A DNA stretch of 64,000 nucleotides from Sclerodactyla briareus (GCA_026419785.1 JAODTK010005010.1:62001-126000), one strand, 5' to 3'; shown: positions 37,975-47,104, counted from the first letter of the stretch. The notes: a model not told the origin generated them from the sequence alone. Program-made: numbers and translations.

Positions 37975-38845
37975 TAAATTGATTGCCGAAAAAATCACAG
38001 GTCCCGCCAGGTGGTAGACTTACCCCCGTCGCCTCAACCTCCTTCCCTTCAAGAGAACAAAGTTACATTTCTGGGCATTCCATCGGAAATTTAGGAAATA
38101 TTTGAACTTCACATTTGGACAGCATTCTCTCTACTCTAATCATGTCTTTTTGACAACGCAATGTGTGGTGTTCCCTGGCTGCATTTTTCGATGCCGCACC
38201 GTGTACCTCATACAGTCTCATAGTGATAGTATGTGCACCGCACACACAACTTCAACAAGTGGTCCGCAACATAAATAAATAAAAAAGTAGACCTACCCCC
38301 GTCGCCTCAACCCCTCTTCACCTCAAGATAGCGATTGTGTTGTTAGTTTGTTATTCAACTAACTGGTCCCCTAACTAACAGGACATCGACAACGTCCAAT
38401 GAAGGATGACACACCCAGCAGGTAAAGCCAGTCTTATGCAAACGATAGGATTGAGGAGAACCCTACGTTCATTGATAATTATATAAGAACATCTCAGAGT
38501 GAATTTCAGACATTTTTTCAAGGAACATCATATGTCTGCACAAGGCACATCATGTGTTTGAAAACTACCGATACATGAAATACTCGCGCGCGTAGCGCGC
38601 GAAAATTTCGAAAATGGAACAGCAGAATTCACTCAACTGATCATTTAAGTCCTTATGTCTTTGATTAAACACGGTTGCTGCTGGATATGTTCAGATACAG
38701 TTTGTCCAGCGAAAAAAAATAAATTAGCTAGTCGGGATCAAATATTGGGGGGGGGGGGAATTGCATTGCGTCCCCCTCAACCAAAATATTGAGGGGGACG
38801 CCGTCATCCCTCCCCCCCCCCCCCCCTGGTTGGCCGCCCTTGTCT
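37975..38845 (+). repeat. dispersed repeat inserted in the LINE, sister of 6781-8175
   Basis: It shares, in order, 'AATCACAGGTCCCGCCAGGTGGTAG', 'GGGCATTCCATCGGAAATT', 'CCTCATA' with 'CATAGTGATAGTATG', 'GTTAGTTTGTTATT', 'GGTAAAGCCAGTCTTATGCAA' and the end 'CAAATATTGGGG' plus G-run, 'GGGGGACGCCGTC' and C-run with the copy at 7.3-8.17 kb. LINE sequence flanks it on both sides. Confidence 0.7.
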
Positions 38846-38924
38846 GGCTGACATATTTATACGGATCTCTGTAAAAAGGTAAAGCATGGTCAAGATTTAC
38901 GTATCGTGAACCAACAGGCGATTT

Positions 38925-39470
38925 TGAGAATTAAATTGTTTGGAATAATTCGCACTTCAAAATTGATGGAAAGCCTGTCTTTTATATGTTTCTACATTCA
39001 AAGGAAGTCAACAACGTGTCTAATTTTCTTAATTATATGGCAACGCCACGATTGTATCATTTTATGATGATTTCCTTTCCCTCGAAGGTTACAATTTACA
39101 GAGTTTTATATTCACATTGTACAATGGGCTAATCGCAGCGATTCCTATTGTGTGAACAACCTTCGGAGTATTGCTCAGGCAAGGACAATTTAATAGAAAA
39201 ACTGGACCAACAGGTAAGCACCACGCAATGGATCTACGGAGATATGATCAAGGATATTTACAAGATGACTTACATCACTAGAAAAATGGAATTGCAATTT
39301 TGATAAGACTGAATGTGCAAATATTTTTTCATACGTTTGGTATTCCGTAAGAGACTCATGCTGAAACAAAAGTCCCCCCCCCCCCATTTGTGGGGAAGTT
39401 TCATGTCAGTAGAGAAGCCTTGTCTTTGGTTGTTAAACAATTAAAAAGATGGTGGTCGTCAATTAAATAA
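38925..39470 (+). mobile_element. L1/Tx1-like LINE remnant, second part
   Basis: It resumes with 'WNNSHFKIDGKPVFY'-like wording (38940-38985) and continues with 'FPSKVTIYRVLYSHC' near 39075-39120. These are decayed parts that follow the RT domain in Tx1/L1-like proteins. Stops and shifts are frequent. With 37265-37945 it forms one element split by the insertion at 37975-38845. Confidence 0.55.
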
Positions 39471-39474
39471 ATCT

Positions 39475-39625
39475 TGTAAAACCAATATACTGCACCCAGA
39501 TGGTATATTTCACGCATTTTTTCGGCCAAATTAAAAATTGATATATTGATATTGAAAGTATGTGATTCCGATTATACCGAGTTGTGCTGCACTTACGATA
39601 TTTTGTCGTGACGGTACATGCAAAA
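39475..39625 (-). repeat. dispersed repeat, inverted sister of 54318-54440
   Basis: On the minus strand it reads 'TGACAAAATATCGTAA.TGCAGCACAACTCGGTAT', 'GGAATCACATACTTTCAATA', 'ATATCAATTTT', 'GAAATATACCAT.TGG'. The same run is on the + strand at 54.32-54.44 kb. A CGACAATCCATCTTTAA segment also occurs near both (39678 and 54510). Confidence 0.65.
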
Positions 39626-39812
39626 TTTCGCCGGGGTTTCCCCCCCCCCCGGGGGGCTCGTTCGTTGGACGCTAGCAGACGACAATCCATCTTTAAGAAA
39701 ACATTTATACAAACTATGTGAATTTACCATTTGAAATTTTGTATTTTCCAGTGCAAGCAAGATAATAAGATTCCGAATATAATCGAATTTGACCATAAAT
39801 CTAGGTTTTCAC

Positions 39813-39813
<1 letters not shown>

Positions 39814-39850
<37 letters not shown>

Positions 39851-39916
39851 GATTATTATTATTATTATTTTATTATTATTATTATGATTATTATTATTAT
39901 TATTATATTATTATTG
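39814..39916. repeat. (ATT)n microsatellite
   Basis: ATT units with occasional ATG interruptions. The Tyr/Ile-rich open frame across it (39731-40189) is an artefact. Confidence 0.92.
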
Positions 39917-39924
39917 TTCGAGCA

Positions 39925-40445
39925 CTCGTCTCAGGATGTGGGCAATTCCAGTTCGCTGTCTTTATCAGAGGGAGCGTTCGGTGTTTTGCTGGGATGTCGT
40001 CTGGGGCATTTTTCGAAGTTGTTGGATGTTGCTCCGAGTGTTCCGATCACCACTGGTACAAAATTGCGTGACACCAGCATCTCTTTACTTCGAGCGGAGA
40101 TCCTGGTATTTGTCGGTCTTCTCCCGCTCCGTTTCGACAATGTTCGTGTCATTGGGGAATGGTATATAGATTATGTTGTTTCAGAGTAGCAGGTTACGAC
40201 CCAACAATGTAGGCGTCATTCTGATAACTCTATCAGTCCGGTAGTCCCATAGGATCTTGGTGGTTTCATTCTTCTCCACTGATTTCGGTTTGTGGGGCCA
40301 GGTGTGGAGCCAGTAGTGTTTGCATATCCCGTGGTGGATAGCAGCTGCCATGTTGTTTGTGCCACACTTGTACAGTGTGCCGGCTATCTTGGGGCATGCA
40401 GTCACGATGTGTGCCACTGTCTCGTCTCTTTGTTTACACATCCGA
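39925..40445 (-). mobile_element. LINE C-terminal fragment, possible restriction-like-endonuclease type
   Basis: On the minus strand an open piece (40181-40441, 86 codons) starts CKQRDETVAHIVTACPKIAG and continues through 'AAAIHHGICKHYWLHTWPHKP', 'EKNETTKILWDYRTDRVI'. Frame-shifted pieces then read 'PFPNDTNIVETERREKTDK' and 'FVPVVIGTLGATSNNFEK'. This order (Cys/His knuckle, IH..LC, P..V.EN..KILWD..I.TD, then DI..P.D and VIPVVIGALG) is the C-terminal end of a class of LINE proteins, in some of which a restriction-like endonuclease sits here. The catalytic Asp positions look lost. Family naming is from memory, so the clade is uncertain. ATT microsatellites lie on both sides. Confidence 0.72.
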
Positions 40446-40449
40446 CTTG

Positions 40450-40525
40450 ATTTTATTATTATTATTATTTTATTATTATTATTATTATTATATTATATTA
40501 TTATTATTATTATTATTATAATAAT
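40450..40525. repeat. (ATT)n microsatellite
   Basis: ATT units with TTTA and TATATTA interruptions, directly beside the LINE C-terminal fragment. Confidence 0.92.
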
Positions 40526-41034
40526 GAGGTGTACTCGAGAAGGTGTCCGGTTGTATGCGTGCGCGGGTGTGCGTGCGTGTGCTTGCGTGTCTGTGTCTTC
40601 TTTTTTCCTGTTTACCTCAATTACCTCGAGTTCGAATTTTGAGCATTCAAAGGTGAATCGTCACATAACACACGTAGTCCCCCAAAAATTAGACGAAAAT
40701 CATAAAATCTGTATTCCAGAATATTTGGTATTACATTGGCCGAATGATTTCAAATTTCGTAACAGGGTTTAAAGAGCACAGATTACAACATTCTCTTGTA
40801 ATCAGACGAAACATTCTCAGAATGTGGATTTTAGGGGGACGGGCTCAATTGTTAACATAATTCGACGTTTTCCATATCTCTTCAACATTTTCAAGATATT
40901 CGAAGATCGGAATTACCGAAGGGTTTGATTTTGCCCTCTTGTTCAAATATTCAGATATTGAGATGTCTGGCAAATTGGGCAAAGTAGAAATAAGGTTTTC
41001 CCCTATTTCAATATTTCTTCCCTCCTCATTCCAG

Positions 41035-41100
41035 AAATTACTTCAATGGCGCCAACGATACCGACCACGACAAAGGCAAGTACCGAGGGAATCGACTCAG
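41035..41100 (+). CDS. Thr/Pro-rich linker exon 1 of the lectin gene
   Basis: The acceptor is a pyrimidine tract ending CATTCCAG and the donor is GTAAGT at 41101. Length is 66 nt with phase 1 at both ends, so the exon can be included or skipped without changing the frame. The phase-1 reading is ITSMAPTIPTTTKASTEGI followed by DSG. It is rich in Thr, Ser and Pro, as expected of a stretched, O-glycosylated stalk between extracellular domains. It is similar to the exon at 41737-41803, and the flanking introns also match (GTAAGTTC.TCAGCTGAT), so the two arose by duplication. Confidence 0.62.
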
Positions 41101-41736
41101 GTAAGTTCATCAGCTGATGAGATACAAACTAGGCAAACGTGAGAAAAAGTTCCTCGTACCTCAATGTCACAACTTCCGTGGGATTTCACAGTTCCTCTCT
41201 CCAGCCTCCCTCATTTTGAACCAAAATCTCCGCCACGATCAGTTCCTCCTCTTTTCCTGAAAATTGTTAGGAACATATAATTCACGATCAGTCCAACGAT
41301 CCTGGATTATGGGATGAATTTCTGCAAAATTCTGGACCCCTATATAGCGCATGCCACGCAAGGCAATGAGATTCCGAATGTTCTATACTCGAAATCGGTC
41401 TGGGGACTCTCACATGCCGTAATTTAATACTAAGAATCTGATGAAATTCCGTCTAGAACAGTTCATCTCAATCGATTAGAATCCAAAAGATACTCTTGGA
41501 GACAGAAGTCTTCAGTAATCGCATATGTACTAGTCGTAGCGAGGAAAAACCAATGACATGATCTAAACATTCCAGAAAGTTCGTAGACCCCGCATTGTCT
41601 TTTCAAAGACGTCCGCTATATACACGTGTGACCTACTTAAATAAATAATGTGTTAGATTATATGATTAAAGCTGCACACGTGCACAGTACACGTCAATCA
41701 TGATACTACTCAATACTTTTTTCTTCCTCCTTCTAG

Positions 41737-41803
41737 AAAGTACTTCTGTGGTGCCACTGATACCCAACCACTGCAGAGGGAAGTACCGAGCAAACCGACT
41801 TAG
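41737..41803 (+). CDS. Linker exon 2 of the lectin gene, 67 nt
   Basis: The acceptor is TCCTTCTAG and the donor is GTAAGT at 41804. It aligns with linker exon 1 over its full length but has one more base (CCC where exon 1 has a shorter run), giving 67 nt. Entering in phase 1, it leaves in phase 2. By homology the old Thr-rich reading (STSVVPLIP...TTAEGSTEQTDLG-like) is shifted after the extra base. In the actual phase-1 reading it is still open but no longer Thr-rich. It can rejoin the downstream frame only through a 53-nt exon. Pseudogene decay or an error in the C-run is the simple alternative. Confidence 0.55.
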
Positions 41804-42022
41804 GTAAGTTCCTCAGCTGATTGAATACTTATCAGGAATATTTTCAGGTCATTTTTTCAACGGTTAGGATATCGCAAAAATCTCTCAGAGACTCGTTCGG
41901 GCCATCAATAGTCCTTCCCATATAGATAGATCTCTTTCTTTATTGGGGATTGCAAAACGGTTCATCACATCTGTTAACGAGGCATGAGAAGAGCTTACCT
42001 GATTTTTCTTTCCTCTGTTCAG

Positions 42023-42075
42023 ATACCACGGCGCCCCTACTACACAACGTCCAACCACAGAACAGACAGAAATTG
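42023..42075 (+). CDS. Linker exon 3a of the lectin gene, 53 nt
   Basis: The acceptor is TTTCCTCTGTTCAG and the donor is GTAAG at 42076. Length is 53 nt. Entered in phase 2 (after the 67-nt exon), it reads YHGAPTTQRPTTEQTEIG and leaves in phase 1, which suits the exon at 43722. Its near-identical partner is at 43076-43128. The Thr-rich reading supports a stalk role. Confidence 0.58.
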
Positions 42076-42109
42076 GTAAGCATGAGATCATTGCTGATAT
42101 TGATGAGAA

Positions 42110-42590
42110 TAAAGTTTAGTTTAGCTTAGTTAATCATAGTTTAGTTTAGTAGGGAAGGGTCAGGGAGGCACTGGGACCTCATGAACGAACATGGAGCAAC
42201 AACAACCCCAGAAGAAAACAACAGATCCTGAAGAATTTTCCCACAATAACTGAAAAACAAGTAGTTTCTACCACTAAACCTTGATATGCTTTCAACACCT
42301 TTTTGAGTTCTAAGATCTTGCATGAGGCAGGTGGAGCCAGGACTGGGCGTTAATTAGCCGGCGTAGACCATTGGAATATATGGACAACATTTCCTTGTAA
42401 CCAGTCCAGAGGAAAATTGCTACTCTGTCCATTGCAATGATACTCGAAATCTCGAGGCACAATGTTCAAATCACGTGATGATATTCCATCGGGACTTGGT
42501 GCAGCCTTCGGTGTTGGTAGGTTGTTCAGCAGCTTAATCTCAATGATATCTTATGATATATTGATTCGTGGTTGTTTTAACTATGTTGCT
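42110..42590 (-). mobile_element. LINE fragment between the two 53-nt exons
   Basis: The low end starts with 'AGTTTAGTTTAGTAGGGAAGGGTCAGGGAGGCA', like the 3' end of the LINE at 58.67 kb. The high end (about 42480-42560) reads on the minus strand 'LRLLNNLPTPKAAPSPDGI', the RT entry motif. 'LDWLQGNVVHIFQWSTPAN' lies near 42.40 kb. The RT core is deleted. The insertion lies in the intron between the duplicated exons. Confidence 0.65.
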
Positions 42591-43075
42591 ATGGACAGGA
42601 TTGTCTCTTGAGCTGCACAAATTTCCAGAAGGGCTTAGTATCATTTGATGTTGTCACTAATGACGACTGATATGTAGTGCCTATATGCCAGGCGGATAGG
42701 CTACTTCTATCTGTAGACCGTCGTAAGCTTTCAAAACTTTTCCCCAGAAATTAATCGTCATTCCCTTTAGCTATGGTATACAGTATTTTGCTTGCGATGA
42801 GTATTTTGTCTGATTGATCTGGCTACCATGAGCGATTATAAATTTATTATAGTGTTGTTTTGAATTCATCCACAAGTCGTTCACCGCTACTTCAGTTCAG
42901 ATTCTCAACGATATTTTCAGTATTGGAAAAAAATTCTTAGAGACTGTTCAGTCCATCAATAGTCCTATCATATGAATAGATTTTTCTTTATTTAGGGTTG
43001 CAAAACAGTTTCATCTGCATCTCTCGACGATCGCATGAGAGGAACAATTACATGTATCTTCTTTCCTCTGTTCAG

Positions 43076-43128
43076 ATACCACGGCGCCCCTACTACACAA
43101 CGTCCAACCACAGAACAGGCAGAAATCG
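43076..43128 (+). CDS. Linker exon 3b of the lectin gene, 53 nt
   Basis: Same acceptor (TTTCCTCTGTTCAG) as exon 3a and donor GTAGG at 43129. It differs from 3a at 2 of 53 positions, giving one Thr-to-Ala change and one silent change in the PTTQRPTTEQTEIG reading. The introns on either side of 3a and 3b are also related but clearly more diverged. Including both 53-nt exons, or only one without the 67-nt exon, breaks the frame into the last exon. Confidence 0.58.
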
Positions 43129-43721
43129 GTAGGCATGAAAGATCTTTTGAAGTGCTTTATTATCCGGATCCTTAAAAGAGACTTAATAATTAATACCTCG
43201 GCTGCTGCAGTTACGATTACATTGCAATCGCATATCGGTAGATGGAAAGAGAGAGGTCAATCACAATACGATTACTGTTACTATTTTTCAAAAGGCTAAT
43301 ATCAAAAAAGACTAGTCTTATATTGCTCTCGCTAAAACCCAGTGCAGGCTACATGTATTAGAGAATAGGATCAAGATAATGAGGTAACATATTAGTTCGT
43401 ACTGATGATATAGGTTCAGGTTACTGATCAGTACTGTTCATCAGTACTGATCATTCAGAAATCTTATACACCAGCTTTCCAGCTAGTTCTCAATTATTGT
43501 GCAAATTTATGCAAATTAGTATGATCCTTCGGACTGAAGACTGGAGCAGCACTAAAACATTCGACCATGCATCACAAACTTCGGCTTGAGGGCAAAGTGA
43601 CTACTATCTCTCACGGAACCGACATCCAGGGTGAATAATAATAACATGAAGGAATTGCGTTGAAATATCATCATGCATCACATAATGTTCTTTTAACTTT
43701 TCTAGTACTTTTTTCCAATAG

Positions 43722-43921
43722 ATTTCGGCGTGGCAACTGGATTCGGTGTGGTCGGAGTGAACATTGCCCACGATAGCGTCATAGCCTCGTACGAAGCCAC
43801 CAGCCCCATAAGATGCAACGTGAAGTGCGTCAGACCGGACTGCTCAGCGACCATTTTTCAGAGAGAAAGCAAATATGACGATATAGATTCCCAGGCCATG
43901 ACGGGCTCGAGAAGGCGAGGG
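43722..43921 (+). CDS. Cys-containing exon, PAN/apple-like domain part
   Basis: The acceptor is TTTTTTCCAATAG and the donor GTAAGA starts at 43922. It enters in phase 1 and leaves in phase 0, 200 nt. It reads DFGVATGFGVVGVNIAHDSV, then SPIRCNVKCVRPDCSATIFQ, then a charged tail with SRRRG. The C-x3-C-x5-C spacing followed by a hydrophobic strand resembles the cysteine core of PAN/apple domains, which are extracellular protein- or sugar-binding modules often paired with lectin domains in invertebrates. The rest of the domain would lie in further exons that I cannot find. The domain name is an inference; the exon itself is well supported by splice signals and composition. Confidence 0.55.
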
Positions 43922-44073
43922 GTAAGACCAGATCATGAACTGCCATGTGGTTGCGGGTTTGCGTGTTTGTAGTTAGTCTTTCGGTACCTAACGGCGGCTA
44001 TAACCACAGCACTGAGGTTTGTGCCACAGAAAATATCGGGGATAATTATATCCTCCAACACTTTTAAGTGTTC

Positions 44074-44665
44074 GGGGATATTATGGTTCTGGGCGTGCAT
44101 GTAGCCGCCTTCTCGCCGCCCCCGCCCCGCCGCCTCCGGAGACTTTAGGCGTTAGCGCAAGAACTCTTCACCTTCATCCGATGATCGGAAACTTGGTACT
44201 CATATCCTCTCCAGTGAAATCTCGAATGAGTTCGAAAGTGGGCATAACTGCAAGTCTGCTGTCCTCTTTTCTGTAGGTTTTACACGAAAATACTAAGTTT
44301 TTTCCGAGTTACACGAAACGTAGTGGGTTGGGACCAAAGTTGGTCCGAAAAACATAACAGTGATTTCCAGGTCACATTTGTGGTTTTTTTTTTTTTTTTT
44401 TTTTTTTTGCGAAAATACACCGATTAGACCGATTAGACCGATTCACGCGGAACTTGGTGGGTGGGGACAAAAAGTGCGTCCAGACCGAATACATGACGGT
44501 GATTCAAGGTCACCAGAGGTTTTTTTTTTTTTTCTCGCGATTTTTCATCTTGGTCGGATTTGACTGAAACTCGGTGGATGTGGACTGTTGTTAGCCTGAA
44601 CAACAGGTAGGGCATTTCGAAGTCACTGGAGGTCAAATATGATTCCTCTAAATGAGGTCCACAGA
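44074..44665 (+). repeat. CCG-rich repeat with DR4-bearing ~120-bp units
   Basis: It starts with 'GGGGATATTATGGTTCTGGG', then a CCG-rich patch, 'GCGTTAGCGCAAGAACTCTTCA' and a 'GGGCATAACTGCAAGTCTGCTGTCCTCT' segment, matching 14.50-14.70 kb. Three units follow (about 44280-44395, 44400-44520 and 44530-44640). Each has a CGCGATTTTT-like start, a 'GAAAC..GGTGGGT..GGAC' middle and an AGGTCA direct repeat at the end, partly replaced by long T-runs (25 T near 44384-44408). Confidence 0.62.
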
Positions 44666-44984
44666 GGCTGTTTCTGCGGGGGATATGCACGTCTGCGGTT
44701 TGAACGCCTGCACGTGTCTACTTGCTAATCGTCGCAAGACGTTGTGTAACTATCACATCTATCCCGGTGTTTTATAAGGAATTACACAATCATTTTGTAT
44801 ATTATGCACGATTTGTGTATTTTTTTACCAACCTCCAGAATGGTGTGTAAAGTATTTAAATAAACACCGCCGATCGGTGTGTAGTACTATTGTTGTGTGA
44901 TTATATACAACATTTTCAGAGTTTAGTTTCGTCACTAAAGAATGCTGGGAGGCTTATTATTTCTCTTTTTTACTCTGCTCGTGA

Positions 44985-45041
44985 AGCGCTTTGGGCCCTA
45001 GAAGAAAAGCGCTATATAAATTCGTGCCCATTATTATTAAC
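44985..45041 (+). repeat. retroelement 3' end with GCGCT repeats and ATT tail
   Basis: GTGAAGCGCTTTGGG, then AAAAGCGCTATATAAAT and CCCATTATTATTA. The same arrangement closes the minus-strand LINE at 22.5-25.7 kb (GTAAAGCGCTTTAGAGCGCT, AGCGCTAT, then TTATTATT). No LINE protein remains upstream, so this may be a SINE sharing that LINE's 3' end, or a truncated LINE copy. Confidence 0.5.
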
Positions 45042-45162
45042 GGCGTAGAATGCTTGCCATCGCTTGGATAGTCACTAGGTGCAGTATTTTCAACAAGAAA
45101 TATCAAGACAATTTTCCCGAACAATCAATAAACATGCCCATCCTCGATCCACATTTTTTTGA

Positions 45163-45300
45163 AAGTACGAGTACATGAACGTGAGTACGAGTACTAGTAC
45201 GTCACATTTTTTTTATGGCCAGAGTACGAGTATGAGTACACAACTATGAGTACGAGTACGAGTCCAAAGTTCATGAGTACGGGTACAAGTACACAAAAAT
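45163..45300. repeat. GAGTAC array
   Basis: Degenerate GAGTAC/GAGTAT hexamers with a T-run interruption near 45207. Same motif as 46721-46941. Confidence 0.75.
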
Positions 45301-45689
45301 GTCACAAACGTTGTGTTACATGTTGTGTAACAAGTGCCCAGATGGTTGAACTGAAACGAAATCATCAATGCGTTTGTCAATATCCTTTTGATTTGACTTG
45401 AAGCATTTAGGCAAACTTTTCATTGCATTGGAATGTCGGAGTATATGAGTCTGCTGGTTTGAGTATACCCTATCGGAATACACAGTCGCGAATCAGCGGC
45501 TAAGTCAAGTGTTAGTGCAGTTGTTACGCACGGGGAGGGCCTCGGGGCGGCTGACTCCTAGCTCAAACGACCAATAAATTAACACAAATACAACCTTTTT
45601 GATTCCTTGACGACAGTCCAGGAATCATGCAGTCATGACAGTGGGGTGTCAGTGTGTATATGTGTGTATGTATGTGACGTCTGGCATGT

Positions 45690-46455
45690 GGACACGATAA
45701 CTCGACCCCACCGGAGAAGATTAAGATATTACTTGGTTATGCGCAGTGTCCCCATGAAATAGATGATCCCGATTGTTTTAAGGTCACGCCATAGGTCATC
45801 AGAGGTCAAAGTCTGGGAACCTGTGAACATGATATGTCCAGAATGCAATTGCTTCAATCAGGCTGAGGGGAGCACAAGGACCCTATTGTCTCCGGGCCAG
45901 TGAGGGGCAAGGTCATTTCTGGTAAAACAATAAAACCAAAAAATGAATTGGGAAAAAATGATATTTTGGACAATTTTAAATTAGATTGCGGAAACACATA
46001 ATGGACCTACCTGGAGGAATTTAAGCTCCTACTTCCAGGTGGGTGGGTTCCCTATAATGAGGACGCTATCCTATTGTTCTGAAGTCAGTTCAAAGGTCAG
46101 CAGAGGTAAACGTTCAAAAATCTTGTGGATACGATTAATCCGAAACACTTGGTCCAATCAAGTCGAAAATTGGGGTTACTGCTTTCACATGAGGGAGTAT
46201 ACAAGACGTCTTTTGTTTTAGTGTAGAGGATTAGTCATTTTGGTTAAAAAAGTGAAATTAAAGACTTTTTAGCCCATTTGAGCTCTGTTGACACAATACT
46301 GGGCCCCACCTGGATGGATAGCTACTTTCTTTCTTGGAATGTGGGTTCGCCATAATGAGAACATTATCTCTTTTGTTTTGGGGCCAGGTCAAAGGTAATC
46401 TGAGGCCAGCAGAAGTCAAAAACCTGAGTGGTCTAGTCCTACATATTTAAAACAA
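45690..46455 (+). repeat. three tandem units of ~300 bp with AGGTCA direct repeats
   Basis: Unit starts near 45701 (ACTCGACCCCACCGGAG), 46002 (AATGGACCTACCTGGAGG) and 46301 (ACTGGGCCCCACCTGGAT). Each continues with a 'GTGGGTT.CCC.ATAATGAG' segment, an 'ATTGTTTTAAGGTCA'-like segment and an AGGTCA-N4-AGGTCA-type pair. A fourth relative is at 1210-1321. Confidence 0.65.
45793..45808 (+). promoter_or_regulatory. perfect DR4 half-site pair (AGGTCA-TCAG-AGGTCA)
   Basis: Exact direct repeat in the first ~300-bp unit. The equivalent positions in units two and three carry AGGTCA-GCAG-AGGTAA (46094-46109) and AGGTAA-TCTG-AGGCCA (46393-46408). A third AGGTCA stands at 45781. Confidence 0.35.
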
Positions 46456-46720
46456 ATCATGCAAAGGAAATGCAAATTAGACAATATACGAATATCTTTG
46501 GTGCCCAAAAATTTAATCAGATTAAGTACACCAAACTCACGCAAATGGTCATGATGATCACCTCATGGTTCAGTGGATATCCTATCACGAGAAAGTAACA
46601 TACAAATACACAACAAAATAGTCGCTAAGTCTCTTCCAAGGTTATTCAGGAGAAGAAACCATTCGGTTTTATTCAATTTGTGTAACCATTAACAAGGATA
46701 AATTGAGCAAACAATGAAGA

Positions 46721-46941
46721 ACTCGTACTCGAGTACGAGTGCAGATCAGGCGAGTACGAGTATGAGTACGATGATACCAGAATACGAGTACGAGTACGGA
46801 GACGAGTACACAGGTCCAGAGTTCGAGTATGAGTACGAGTACTGAGATCAGGTACTCAAGTACGACTGACGGTACGAGTACAGGGATTCGTACTCGAGTA
46901 CGGACTCGAGAACGAGTACGGATTCGAGTACTACAAGTCTG
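46721..46941. repeat. GAGTAC array ending in CTACAAGTCTG
   Basis: GAGTACGAGTAC and ACTCGAGTACG units over about 210 bp, ending CTACAAGTCTG at 46931-46941. The Arg/Val/Leu-repeat open frame on the minus strand is an artefact. Confidence 0.8.
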
Positions 46942-46962
46942 ACAGACACTAAGACCATGGAT

Positions 46963-47091
46963 GTAGTCGAGACCGGAACAGCCGAGACCGAGACCAAGCC
47001 TCACATCTTGGGTCTCTACACTGTAGTCTCAATCTCGAAAGTCGAGACCAAGACCGACAATTCGAGAATAATTCGAGACCGAGGGGACGGT
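46963..47091. repeat. GAGACC array starting GTAGTCGAGACC
   Basis: GTAGTCGAGACC at 46963 opens an array of CGAGACC/CGAGACCAAGACC units. This beginning is the complement of the CTACAACACTG-type ends seen elsewhere, so this array and the preceding GAGTAC array stand terminus to terminus, 21 bp apart. Confidence 0.7.
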
Positions 47092-47104
47092 CTAGTTTCA
47101 TACC

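Noticed and set aside
39731-40189. 152-codon + frame
   Set aside because: Its first part is the ATT microsatellite (poly-Tyr/Ile) and its second part is antisense to a LINE fragment.
46669-47004. 111-codon Arg/Val-rich minus frame
   Set aside because: Translation of the GAGTAC array.
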